This document shows, piece by piece, positions 12,231-24,300 of a DNA stretch of 64,000 bases (position 1 is the stretch's first letter; every line of letters starts with the position of its first letter). The stretch is from Melanocharis versteri (taxonomy: Eukaryota; Chordata; Aves; Passeriformes; Melanocharitidae), in contig VZTG01006037.1 of NCBI GenBank assembly GCA_013397845.1, positions 1,702,435 to 1,766,434 on the forward strand, written 5' to 3'. The position numbers were made by a program, and so were the translations under genes. A model generated the notes under the pieces. It was not told where the DNA came from. It was given only the letters and a program-made list of their open reading frames with translations, and searched no databases.

Positions 12231-13700
12231 AATTTCTTTTCCCCTACCGCTGTGATTTATTTAAGGAGGGACTTGGGGGCCTCACTCAGGGCTTTTGGGT
12301 ACTGCTCAGTGTGGGGAGAGCAATCCCATGCACCATGGGCACTCCAGGAAGCCCTGGGATAACTGCTCTGGCTGGTGCCCGTGCTCCGGCCGTGCCGAGG
12401 GGGAGCCCTTCCAGCTGAAGGCACAGTGAGAGCTTTCTTCCAGGTAGATGGAAAAGAATCATGCAGATTATGAATGGTGATGTGTCTGCAGGGGGGTGGA
12501 GACGGGGCAAAGGAGGCGCCAGCGTGTTTTGTAAATGCTTTGAAATGTATTTGTGTGTTTCTGAGACGAACCTTGCAGAAAATACCTGAAAACTGGTTTT
12601 TCTTTTCCTAAAGCATTGGCTCTTTCAGGCAGCAGCTTTGCCAAAAGTCATTAATCACATCTTTATTAACAAGGGCGGGGGAACAGTGACCTCAAACAAC
12701 CGAGGAAAACAACTAAAACTACATTCATTTGAAGGATCGCTTCGTAAAATATCTTCTGGCCAGCACATGCTACTGTTGACGTATATTTAAAGTGCACTAA
12801 GTCTTTGGGATATATTGGGACTTCTGCACAGAACCAGGGCAGGACTTGACCCAAGGGTGTTTTTGACTTAACTACATGTCTCCTGGAGTAAAAGGGGAGA
12901 AAGAAGAAAGTTTTTAAAAGGTCTTCACGCTTTTCTACTATGTTGAGGTGCATCATGTGAGTGGGACCAGCTAAATGCATTTTTCACTTCCCAAGTGTCA
13001 AAATTCATAGGTTCATGGATCTCATGATGCGTATGGTTTAAATCCAGAGAGAACACTCATTCAATTCCTTCTACCCCCAACAGCCCATTTGCTCCAAGTA
13101 TCCCGGCCTGCTGCTAACAACGTGGCACAGGGTCCACCACATCTTCCACCACATCGCTCAGTGGCGTGCCCATTTTCACAGGTAAAAATGCAGCCAGCTG
13201 AATGAGCAGCTGCTTTAGGTGGGACCAAACACACGCCACAGGGACTGCTGCTCTTGGGGTGAGGAGGGCCGTGGATACGGCCCCTGTGCCCCTGCCTTGT
13301 CCTGCCAAAACTCTGTGTTTACTGCTCTCTGCCTGTTCTGAGACAGTTTGTCAGCTGGGGAACGGGGATTGGTGAGAGAGCGGGGACTTTTGAGGGGATT
13401 TCTGGAGCCTGCCTCAAAATGCATTTGTTGTGGGGCGGGCTCTCAAAGGCAGTGTGGGGAAAGGGCAGGTCCCCACCTTGGGCAGGATGCCAATGCTGCA
13501 TCGCAGTAGGCACGCTGTAAACTCAAACCCTGGAAGGCTATTGCCACTGATAACACCCATCTGCTGTGGCATCATGTCCGTTGACATAGCTTTAATTAAT
13601 GATATTACCAACTTAATAAGGAGATAAACCACCGATCCCAACTCCTGTTAAGAAATTGTCTTAAATACCAGTCACTACTCGCTGTGGAGAAACAGATAGT

Positions 13701-13780
13701 GGGCCAAAATGCACACCTGGAGTAAAGAGGTGTGGTTCCCGTGTTTTCTGGTGAAGTTGCATTTGTTTACTCCAGGACTG
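13701..13780. repeat. Possible ancient palindromic amniote repeat
   Basis: The left part reads GGGCCAAAATGCACACCTGG followed by AGTAAAGAGGTG, and the right part ends GTTTACTCCAGG. Together they form a loose inverted structure in which CCTGGAGTAAA is mirrored exactly by TTTACTCCAGG. This matches the design of the old GGGCCAAATTCAGACCTGGTGTAAAT...TTTACACCAG amniote element. The exact mirrored arms are seen directly. The family assignment is from memory. Confidence 0.5.
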
Positions 13781-14067
13781 ACTATGAACCATCCTGATTA
13801 ACACACGGCGGGTGTGCGCTGGGCGGGAAGTTGTAAACAGCCACAGCCTTAAGTAATGGCACTGGTCTTGTGCAAGACCTGTCATCCAGATGGCAGCAGG
13901 ATTGATGGCTGCGGAGATCAGCAGGGTGCCAGGCCGGGGTGCAGATGAGCGTGGGAGTGCACCAACCCCAGGCTCGCTCTTCCCAGACAGGTGCAGAGGG
14001 GCTCTCCAGCCACCTTTGAGCACCGGGGTGCTTCACACAGATTGTCTAGTTCACGTGGCTTTAGGAA

Positions 14068-14108
14068 TAGTGGACATCACCGTAGTGGACATCACCAGGT
14101 GATGTCCA
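14068..14108. repeat. Tandem 14-mer plus perfect palindrome
   Basis: TAGTGGACATCACC occurs twice in direct orientation (14068-14081 and 14083-14096). The second copy is followed after one base by its exact inverse, so TGGACATCACC, A, GGTGATGTCCA (14086-14108) forms an 11-bp perfect inverted repeat with a one-base centre. It could be a dyad protein-binding site or a product of replication slippage. No motif identity is assigned. Confidence 0.9.
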
Positions 14109-14943
14109 GTAGGGTGGCCAAGAGCCTTTTGGGCTGTTTTAGTGAAGACGATTTGCCAGTTGTAACTAGATTTCCTGCTACCATTGGGGTGGTGTGGATG
14201 TAACTTGTAAAACAGGGAAGGGACCTGTTTCACTGTACTGATTTTATTCTTTGGCTGTTACTTTATTTCCTTGCCGTTTTTATTCTGATCTAGTGAAATT
14301 AAAAAGGCATGAGCAGCCTATTTGGATCTGAATGTGTGAGTTCCTGCCCTGCAGAGCTTTCAGTAGAGATTAGATTGTACATGCCATTGTGTGGGGGAGA
14401 TGTGCCATCAGGCAAAGGAGGAACAAATGCAGGCGGGGCGGGAGCGGAGAGACAGAAGCGGTGTGTCGGCATGAAGCTGCCTGCTGCTCGTGGGGTGGTA
14501 TCTCCATCTCACTGATGGCTGGTGAGTGTCTCACAAAACATTCACTGCCTTTGGTTTCTTCAGCGTGGTTAGCTCCTGGAATGTGTGAGACAAGGCAGCC
14601 ACATCTTCCTCACATTAACCTTTTGGAACTTGTCCTAGGAGGGCCTAAATTAAAAACTATGCATAGAAACCTATGCCAAGCCTCATGTTCCTGAGCAGAC
14701 TGTAGGGGATCCTGGTCTCTAAGAATGAATAATCCTCCACACTGCTGGGAAGGTAGATATGCACTCAGTTTGCGGGTACCCAAATAAATCTTAAGGGATT
14801 CCAAAGATTTATGTGCCTGCATGGCACCCAACACAGACACCAGGATCAGACAAGACTGGCACACTGAGCTACCAACCATTCACCTATTTCAGGTGCTTTA
14901 CTCTAGCCCTCTGTGTTTCTATTCAGGCAGACTGTTTCCTGTT

Positions 14944-14977
14944 AAAAAAAAAAAAAGGGGTTTGTTTGTTTTTTTAA
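14944..14977. repeat. A13-G4 and T-rich simple sequence
   Basis: A run of 13 adenines, then GGGG, then TTTG units and a seven-base T run. It is simple sequence only. Confidence 0.9.
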
Positions 14978-17319
14978 GTGATCATAGGCATGCATATATC
15001 AGAAAAAAAGAAAGGACCTATCTTCTTCTTACATCTCTATTATTTCTATTGTTCAGGTATGCCTCGGGTACTTTCCCAGACATGTTGCCTTCTGTTTTTA
15101 ACATTGCCATCTGGGAATCAGATACTGCACATCTTTTGTGGTGCTGTTCAGCAGGGAGGGAATTTGTTATTGCTCCTCACAGACAATTCTGGCTTGATGC
15201 AGACGGATAGCTCAGAGAAGAGGGATGCCATGGGCTTTGTGGCCACTGCTTTTCATTTCGGGGAAAAGCTATGGCTGTGTGTGCACTGCACAGCTTGGGA
15301 TGAGCTGAGAGAGTTCTCCCAACACCTGCCAGCCAGGTGATGTCCATGGGGTCCAAACTCCTCAGTGTTTGGGAGCTATTCAGTGAGTTAATCCTGCACT
15401 GGACCCTTTTCTCAATCTGGCACACTCAGTAATGCCTTTAATAATAATTTGCTTTTTGTAAATCCAAGGAAAGCAGAGGTGATCTCCACACAACAGGCAA
15501 AAACCAAAACAGACTAAACTCCAGGACACTTAGAGCTTGGTGCAGGAGCAGATGCAGAACTGGGCTTTGTGGCTTGGACCCATCTCTTGAAGTTGATTCT
15601 GACAATTTCCTGATTCAGAGCCTTGTGCTGTAACCACAAACCCTCGTGTCCCACCCTCTCTGGTCTCCATCTCTGTCTGGTCCTTTAACTAAACACTGCT
15701 CAGTAAACGCTTACAGATTCAAGAGGAGAGGCTGCTAGTTCAAAGTCTTGCATTATCTGGACAGCTGGAAAGGAAAATTAAGAGCAGCAAGAACCAAATT
15801 AGAGCCAGGAAAAAAGCCTGGCTTTGAACAGTGACAGACACCCTCTTAAGACATATTTCTCCAGCCTCTCTTACATCCACTGCTGAACACAAAAAGTTGC
15901 TTTACCAAACTGTGCAACAGCTTGGAGGTTCAGGTGTGTTACTCTGGAGTGGGCTGCTCCTGACTCCGGTAATTTTGTGAGATTATTGTTCTTTGTAATA
16001 GAGCAATAAACTTTCCAGCCTAGAAAGCAGAAAAGCTGCCACCTTGATGTTGTTACAGAGCTGCAGGTGAGAGGAGTGGAGCAATACCCCCATATCACAG
16101 TGGGGAAGACCTTGTGGGATATTGATAAGTAAAGAAACTGTGACAGAGTGTGCATGTGTGTGGTTTCTTCTTTAAAAATAATCTCTTCAGACTGTTTGTT
16201 TTTTTTCTTTAAGACACAGTGGCTAAAAATGTCCTTTCAAAAATAAATCAAGCCTGAGGCTGGGTTTGAAAGCACTTAATGAGGGGTAAACGTGGTTGAA
16301 AAAAGGAAAAAGAAAATTTCCCGTGCTATTCCTAGCACTGACTCCCCCACTTCTGCATGTAAACTGTAGCTGCACCACACTAGAGCACTTCCACCAGTTT
16401 CAGACCAATACCTGACCCTCTTAGGGCAGATGACTGGAGAGCAGAGGCTCTACTGAGACTCTTATCTCCTAAAGGCACTGGGCATCCCATCATGTACATC
16501 TCCCAGCATAGCACAGCATCTTCAAAATCACAAGGGCACAACAAGGTTTAAAGTAAAACTGCACCACACAATAGGATGAAACCAGTTGTGGACAACATGA
16601 TGGAAAAGCTGTTGGAGAGCTGAACTGAGTGGAGTTAAAAGCTGCGACTGTTATTCAGCCTTTTTAAAATGAGAACCAGGCCTTTCAGACAAATCCTATT
16701 ATGTTTTTTGGAAAGGTTAAAACTTTCGTTGGGAAAAGTGACTTTGGATGGGATAGCTTTTTGGCAAGGTGGTCGACTTAGCAGATTCTCTTACAAATAT
16801 TAATAGCATGATATGAATAGCACAAGCTCTACATGGCTTAGAAAGCAGTGAGATCCAAGTTCTTCCAAATGAGCAGTCCCTGAAAAGTCACATTCCCAGA
16901 GAAGACCCTCAGGGAGTGACAGGACATCCAGTAATTTTCAATGCTCATACCCAGCACGTGAAAGGTGATGCAGAATGACTGCTGTCCAGGCCTGCAGATG
17001 ACACCAGGCAGGTGGGGAGGCGGCTGATGTGGGGAAATGCGGGTCACTGACAGGCAGAGCACATGTGTTCAGGCAGCCAGAGCCCTGTGCCAAGGAGACA
17101 GGGACACAGCTGCCTGTATGGAGGGAGAACACCTACCTTGGAAAGCAGAGGAAGTCAGAAAAGGACGCTGGGGGCAAGGTGGGCATGCAGTCCAACATGT
17201 GTGTGGCATTGGAGAGTGATAAGGGTGAAGATAGGAGATGCAGACTGAAGTATGGACCAGTTCTGGTCCTACAGAGGGTCTTGAACAGAAAAACAGTTTG
17301 CCATTTGCTGGTCTCTGCA

Positions 17320-17690
17320 TTTGAAGAAGAAAAGTTAAGAGACTTGAAGAGTTTAATGTGCTAAATTCATCCAGAAAATAAGAGGTGGTGTCATTGCACT
17401 GTGTAAGCACTGTCAGGACAAAATGGTGGTAGGAAAACAGTCTTTAACCGCAGGTAAGGCCCCCGACAAGAGCACTACAGCCCAGAAAGTTCAAATAAGA
17501 AAGTAGCATGCGTTGTATCAGTGAAGAGACTTACACTTTGGGATGAACTCCAGAGGCAGGATTGGATCCACATTTCTTGATGCCATCAAATCCAACCTGG
17601 CTGCCCTCCTAAGAGGTCTGATTGAGATCAAGTTGTGCTTTGCCAAACATGAGTTAAACACAGAGGTGAGGGAGAGATAGTCAGGGATCC
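17320..17690 (+). mobile_element. Ancient CR1/L3-like LINE, 3'-end relic
   Basis: The order of diverged blocks follows the 3' part of old amniote CR1 elements. AGAGACTTGAAGAGTTTAAT comes first, then a stretch beginning CTAAATTCATCC and GGTGTCATTGCACTGTGTAA (consensus GGTGACTTGATTACAGTCTATAA). Then come GTCTTTAACC, AGATTGGATGCC-type blocks (TCAAATCCAACCTGGCTGCC, CTCCTAAGAGG), and finally GTCAGGGATCC. Many substitutions and indels are present and the reading frame is destroyed. The match is from memory. Orientation is plus because the blocks run towards the 3' end in this order. Confidence 0.55.
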
Positions 17691-18337
17691 TGAAGGGTTG
17701 GAGCTCAGGAGGGAGTGTCCAGCCCTCCCTTGCAGCCACGAACTTTGGGACTGAGAACTACAAAGCCGAATAAGAAAAATATTATTTAAAAGGCCTGTTG
17801 CCTCTTGGAAGGTATGAGAGGGTGAGAAAGCAAGTGAAAAATTCTGGGAGTTCTTGGTAACTTCTTCCAAACTGATAAACATCCCCAAAACCCCTCAATC
17901 CTTTCTCTTTTATTGGCTTTTCAATGCTGTAAGTGGAATAAACTGATTATTTTGTAGATGTTTGTTGGTAGTGATCTTTTTAGCACGCTGGCAAATTGCT
18001 CCTGTTTGGTTTTGGTTTGGTTTTTTTGAACAACTACAGTTGGGTTTTCCACTCTTTGTTTGCAAGCGTCTGTTTAGGACTTGCTGAGAATAAGTTAAAC
18101 ACAATGAATGAGCTCTGGACAGAGTTTTGAAAGATTTATTCCGTGGTCATTCATTCTCCTCTCTCAGGAAGCAAGTCCCATATGCAGGCACTGCTTCTGA
18201 GAAAGCTTTTCCTCATGCTACCCTTGTTTGGTAATGCTTGCAAGGCATTAAGCTGAAGACCAAGGGCCCAACCCAGAAGGACAAAATGAAGTATTTTACC
18301 CTTAACATTGCCTGGCAATTAGGGCATGTATTGATGT

Positions 18338-18460
18338 ACCATTACAGATGGAGTCGGAGGATACTGAGGAAAAAAAAGTCAAGTCATGAAATTCCCACAG
18401 CAAGCCAGTGACAAACCTAGGATTAACACCAAAACCACGCAGCCTGCGGGTCTAACAAGC
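18338..18460 (-). mobile_element. MIR/CORE-SINE-like relic
   Basis: ATTACAGATGGAG, ATACTGAGGA, a purine-rich stretch with AAGTCAAGTCATG, CACAGCAAGCCAGTGACAAA and CCTAGGATTAACACC follow in order. They match the reverse complement of the MIR body (TTACAGATGG, CTGAGGCACAGAGAGGTTAAGT, CACACAGCAAGTCAGTGGCA, CTAGGATTAGAACCC). It is diverged but collinear, so it is fairly convincing as an ancient SINE copy on the minus strand. Confidence 0.6.
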
Positions 18461-19229
18461 CAAGAATGAATAGGGCAGGTAGTAAATCTAGAAGAGCAGT
18501 CCAAAGGTCAAAAGCTCAGGAATTAAAGAGCAGCGAAAGAATGAACCAGAAACACAGCTGCTGAAGGAAATAATTCATGCAATGTTGATCACCTCATCCC
18601 CATATGCTTGTAATAATTTTGACAAGCATTTCATTTTGTCTGTTATTATTAAGAAAATTATTCCTTTAAGGGCAAAACCTAACTACATTTTTCAGGTCAA
18701 CTTGATTCTGGGAGTCAGTCTCACTTGCCTGCGGTTTTTGCTATCAAGCCAAACTTACTCTCTGGTGTATTTCTCTTGACTCGGTGGAGTTATGTTGAAT
18801 ATCAGCTTGGCCTAAGGGCCTTTAGTTATATTGCCAATGGGTTTCTTTAAAGGGATATTTCCCTACTTTGAATGCAGTGATTCCGGGCAGTGATTTTCAT
18901 TTTGCAATCTGGAAGGACTCCTGCATATCTTAAGGAAGTTTTAGTTGCTCTGATCCTGAAGAAACCTTCTTTGGCAACAGATGCCTTGTCTCGCGTCGGT
19001 CCGGCTGGAGGCAGGTGTGTGCATGTGCTCGGGCTGGTCTGTGGATGGCAGCCTCGAGAGCCAGCTGCCAGGTGCCTTCCCTCCGCAGAAAGGGCTCGGG
19101 AAGAACCACGGGAAGGGACACGAAACACACAACAGCCCCACAAAAGCGGCGTGAATGCTGCTCACAGTGTTTCTGATTGACAGAGGAGCATCTTATCTTC
19201 CCCCGAAACCTCTGCACCCAACCCTCCAG

Positions 19230-19252
19230 GTGTGTGTGCGTGTGTGTGTGTG
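19230..19252 (+). repeat. Short (TG)n microsatellite
   Basis: Eleven TG or CG units with one internal substitution. Confidence 0.9.
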
Positions 19253-19710
19253 AGTTGGGAGGGGAGCCAGGATTCTGATTAGAGGGATTATTTAGATTCC
19301 ACTACCATGGGGAGCAGCTCCTGGTACGCATCCTTTGCCTGGAGAAAGACAAAGGGAAGACCCAAAATAAGAAGGATAGGCTTTTCCTCCACCCTGGACG
19401 TCAGGGGCTGCGACATGTCACACATGAAGGCAGGTGAGAGCACACCCAGTGTCTCTGCACAGACTGCTGCTCCCTCAGGGTCACGAATCCATGCAGGAGA
19501 GGCTGTCACAAGGGAGCTTCTCACCTCATGAGGTCCTGGAGAAAAAGACAGGGCTGCAAACTGATGCGTGCAGGATGTCAGCTGGCAGGACAGTATCACA
19601 CCTGCTGAGATGGTTTAGTGGCACTCCCCCTGCCCTGAATGTCCCAAGTGTTGCCTGTTTCAGCTTGCTTTGGCAGCCAGGTTACACCCCAAGTGCTCCA
19701 AATCACTGGG

Positions 19711-19761
19711 AAAAAAAAAAAAGAAGAAAGAAAGAAAAAAAAAGGAAAAGAAAAAAAGAAA
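19711..19761 (+). repeat. A-rich (GAAA)n-type microsatellite
   Basis: Runs of adenine are separated by single or double guanines over 51 bases. It yields lysine-rich and phenylalanine-rich chance frames on the two strands. Confidence 0.95.
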
Positions 19762-21300
19762 TCTTTTTTGATCTTGCTTCATGCAAGATGTGAAACCTAC
19801 TAATGAACCTGAGTGTAACCAGCCTCCGGTTGTTTGCCTAAAACTGAGCAACACATGAGGCTGATATTGCAGTTCTCAAGAGAGATTTGTCCCTGGGACA
19901 AAAGAGACCTGAAAGAGACCTGATAGAGCCTGGAGCTAGATTCAAAGAGGCTGGGAAGCGTTATGCAAAACAGCAGCACAGAATGTAGGGTACATGATGT
20001 ACTTGTGAGCTTCTAAACTGAAAAATCTTCCTGTAGGGACTGATGATGGGCATGTCACTGAAAAACCACGCTTACCTTGTTTTGCAGAGGACCCATGTTC
20101 TTACTATGACTGTGTCTGGTCAGAAGAGACAGAAGACTTTTTAATCTTGATGGCTTGATATGACGGGACAAGCCAGAGTCTGAGCTCTAGGGCTGCTGTG
20201 GGGTGCTCCAGCACACAAGTGTGCATCAGAGGAGGGCAGGGTTTGAGGGAGCGGGGCTCGGGGTGAGCTGCTTCTGTCCTTCTGCAGCTGCTGTCAGCTT
20301 TGCACAGCTATCACTGGGATCCAGCAGCTTGTAAAGCACAAAACTCCTTGAGTAGGGTTTGGATCCACATAGCATCACATAATGGATTTAATTACCGTGA
20401 GGGAAGAGAGCTGATGTGATTTCTCCATAGTACAGCCCTTGTGCAGAAATGGTTGTTGATCCAGTCATCAGCTCTGGAGATCTCAGCTCTCCCCCATCCT
20501 GCCATCTCCACATGTCTTCCTCGAAGACCATCTGCCTTGGCATATAGCAAAAAGGCAAATGACACAGTCACCAACCTCCACTTGTTGCTCCATCTCCATC
20601 TCAGGGAGACCAGCTCTGAAGGTGGTTCTCCTAAGGAGCAGTGGGAAAACCTGAAAGGCTTGGGATCTGTGTCATCTAAAGCAGGAACTGGCTGACTCAG
20701 AGAGCAGAAATCATTTGCTGTGGTGTCTGGAGACCTCTGAACAGCTGCAAAATCCCAGCACTGAGATCTCAGTAAGGTTGCAGTTGTGATGGACTGGGCA
20801 CATTGCCAGGGTGGAAGATTCCAGGATCTGCAGCCTCCTGGGAACACCTAGCAGCCAACACAAGCTTTGTAAAGACACCTGAAAATCCTAACTTAAAGCT
20901 TGTCAGCTTAACATTAATAACTGGGAGGGAAAGGGTTTGGAGCCACTGCAGTGTAGCCTGCGAGGTGAAGCAGAAAAGCAAAATGGAGGAGAGAAGTGAA
21001 TCAACTCAGAGAAAATCAGCTGTGCCTTTTAAAAAGCATGACTGGAAATGTGCTCTCTCCCCACAGACTGGCCTGTTTTTACATGATCATACACACATAC
21101 ATAGAGCAAAAGTAAAAATAGCTAAGGGGATGATCATTGCAAACTGCACCAAATAACAATTCAATAATACGATTTCAATTAAGAAATCCACGGCACCAAA
21201 TAAATTCAAGATTTGGCACAACAGCAGTGTCCAATAGCCATAAATAAAGCAATTTGCTAATGACTGCACATTCCATCTCATTTTCCTTGATGTTTTCCAT

Positions 21301-24300
21301 GGCGTCATTCCTCTGAACCACAGGTTTTCTTTTAATCTCATCTCAATCTACACGACTATTAGGTACGGTGCTTCTTCCTTGACAGCACCGTATTTGAATG
21401 GCCACTAACCAAAGCCAGGGAAGGTGAGGCTGGAACACAACCTTGTCTCCTGCAGGCTGAGCCCCAAGAAGGCTGCTGGTCACGCCCCGACTGCACGAGT
21501 CACTCACACATAATCAGCTGTGGCTAATTCAGAGCCAGAACCACCCCCGTGGCCCCTAACAGCTCCTGCACTTGGGATTCAGTTGGCTCCACAGGTTTGA
21601 CATGTCATGACAGAGACATTTCTTCTTCACACAGCTCATTTTGTCCCGAGCTAATGAGAGATTAACTAACCCATAGCAGCAAATCAGCTGCTGCTGGTCT
21701 AGGGAGGGCATCTCAGGTTCTCTCCTTAACGAGCTTCACATTTGGCTTTTCTTAGCTGAAGGAGAGTTCATCAGCACAAACATCCTGCCAGTGACACGGT
21801 CCTTATCTGACAGATGGAGCCCAAGGAGAACTGTTTGCAATGACCTAATGTTGTTTGCTGCTTACCTGGCAAGACACCAGTGAGCTGCTTCTCCCATGCC
21901 CCAAGAAGTCACTAAACAGATGCTCATGGCTCCCAAACAAAAAAGTCTTCACTCTTCTTAAACAAAGTCAGAGTTTACAACAAATCAAAAGCACTTCGGA
22001 GCCACTTTGTCTCTTCTGCTGCAGGCTGGGCGTTTGTGGGGACCCTGTTTCTGCATGGGGTTGTCCCCTCTGTGCTGCTCTCAGAGCCTAGGGGAAGGCG
22101 AGGACTCAGTGGCATTTAGTGTGTCCTGTCGGGAGTGTTGGGAGATGATTAACCCTTTTGTCACCACTAAACCACAATGGGAACATCTTCCTCTTTTTCT
22201 CAGTCATTAAGTTTTTTGCATACTGGAATTATATGCATTAAACAAGGAAGTTTTCCAGTAGGTGCACATCCTTGAGTCTTTCAGTAGAAAGCAATTTGAG
22301 TGTCCATAATCACAGAGCATCTGACAAACCACAAAAGAAGGCTTCTTAATTTTAACTTCTTTTGGCCTAAGATGGGTAGGACCTGAAGTCGGGGTTTGAG
22401 ACAAACTCAGAATTACTTTGCCATTACCATAAAATCCCATTCTAGGGGAGCTTTGGCATTTGGTGGTGCTGCATCTGCTTCATTCCTCTTCAGGTTTCCA
22501 CCTCAAAATTCTTCTTATTCAGTCCTCTTTTCTTATGCAACTTTATAGGCTGTGGTAGGTGGAGATAAGGAGGCCAAGTCCTGAAATGATCTGTCTGTTC
22601 TATTTTGCAACCTCAGTGACAGCAAATATTAATGTACATGTGTTCACTGCCCAACTCGTCTGACCACTCTGCACGGACATTTTGGTGACAAGCAAAAGCC
22701 TTCCACACAGTGAGTGATTCTCCAAACACCACAGAAATATGGCTAATGTTGCTGTGGTCCCCCAGAAATGCTTTTCTTTTGCACCCCTCCTGCTCTTTTT
22801 TGCACATCGAGGTCCAGCATTTCTCTTGTGCCCGGCTCTTCCTGGACTGTGCCTGCGTTACACAACTGTGCCCTTCAGACTGAGGCAAGGATTAAAGGTG
22901 TCCAAATTATTAGGAAATCAGAGCAGTGAAAGGTCAGGGATCTTTCCATTTTCTCTCAGCTTGGTAGGTGGTTGCTGAAAAATCACCAACACACTTTGAA
23001 AATGAGGGGCAGCGAGGTGCAGCTTTCTGAGCACTCCTTGGCATTTGTGTCTGGGAGTGAACTATTTACAGGTAAGGCAAAGCATTACTAATCTCTGAGC
23101 TATTTAGAAAGGAAGTACCTCTAGGATCTCTGCATTTGTCTCCCCTGTTTCTCAAACACCATTGAGTCACACTGAATCTCCTCCCCTCTCAAAAAACTGC
23201 TTTGCAGAGCTCCCTGAAGAAAGAAAAATGTCCCTGGACAGTGAAATAAACAATCCCAAAGAGGGTTGATCATGACCTAGTAACTGGGTAAAAAAACCCT
23301 GGAGACCCTGGAATGGAGAGGTCAGTCCAGGGGTTGCCTGAGGACTCAGCTGCTCCCGAGCCCCAGGGAGGAACTCTCTTATCAGGGTTTGGAGCCCAGC
23401 TGGACACAATCTGGACCTGACCCTTCTCAAAGTTCACGTCTGTTTGGATGGAGGGTTCTGATTCAGACAAATCTCTGCTTTCAGACAGCCTCTTGGAAGA
23501 GAGGGCTGCCAGTTGGCTTTGTGAGGCTTTGCTGGATGTCCACTTACGTCTGAACTTTCCCTGTTTCCTTCCCCTCCTCTCCAGTATGCCTGTCTGCATC
23601 TGGCTTCCCTTTCAAACTTAGCCCCAGATGTATTACTTTGCAGCTTGGTTCCCTGGATGCTGTTGCAAACGGCAAGAAATTCTGAACAGAATTCCCAAAG
23701 GAAGCCACGCTGAAGAAAGAGCTGAGAAAAAGGGAAACCTCACCATTGCTATTTAATTTTTTCTGACCCCATATTTCTTGTGTTGCTAGAGTTTCAGAGA
23801 AAAAGGAAGTGTGTATAAAGGCTGCCTTGAACAACAGGGGGATGCTGGCTCAGGCAGTGAAGGGTGAAAAGAAGAAGTAGGCACTGTGGGAGAACTGGTA
23901 AAGATGAGGTGGGTGGAAGAGGTGCTTCAGTGCCTGGTCTGTGGGCAGCGGAGACTGGACAGCCATGGAAACAGAGGGGCTAGGCAGTGCTTGAAAAACA
24001 AACATGGAATAAAAGACCTTTGTGAAGAAAAGAAAAAAACACGGATTTTCTTCACGGTAGAATAATTCTGAAGGGCAAACACCAATGGACAGTGTCCCTG
24101 CTTCTAAACATAACCCAACAAATAGCAAAGGAAGAAAGCCAGAGTTCCTGAGTTCTGGTTTTAGTGTGGCACTAAGTTCTCTACCAGAGCGCCTACTAAC
24201 TGCAGGTGCTGCAGGCAGCTTTCAACAGTGAATGTAAAAATATGGACTGGGGTCCTCAGAACCAGGAACAAGCAAGTCAGGCTTGACTCAAGGGGATCTA

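Larger units (their letters stand above)
8531..13690. other. Unique non-coding DNA, no gene seen
   Basis: No coding exon is recognisable. Open frames here are below 135 codons and overlap one another on both strands (for example 8864-9265 minus, 133 codons). Short A-rich and T-rich tracts occur at 9753-9779 and 12213-12230. A fragment near 8976-8993 reading CAGTTACACCAGTGTGAG resembles the arm of the old palindromic repeat family but is too short to call. Confidence 0.6.
13691..17310. other. Unique non-coding DNA with short repeats
   Basis: No gene is seen. The window 15545-15660 has a faint resemblance to the middle of a MIR-like SINE on the minus strand (TTCAGAGCCTTGTGCTGTAACC against a consensus block near CAGTCCAGTGCTCTAACC). 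It is too diverged to call. A mixed A13-G4 and T-rich tract lies at 14944-14977. The open frame at 13661-14023 minus (120 codons) spans the old repeat at 13701-13780. Confidence 0.55.
17311..21300. other. Non-coding DNA with relic repeats
   Basis: No gene is seen. The stretch contains a CR1/L3-like relic, a MIR-like relic, a short GT repeat and an A-rich microsatellite (listed separately). The open frame at 20392-20847 minus (151 codons) has no recognisable features and overlaps a plus-strand frame at 20441-20695. Confidence 0.55.

Noticed and set aside
15545..15660. Faint MIR-like resemblance on the minus strand
   Set aside because: Only one block is suggestive, and the flanking order cannot be established by eye.
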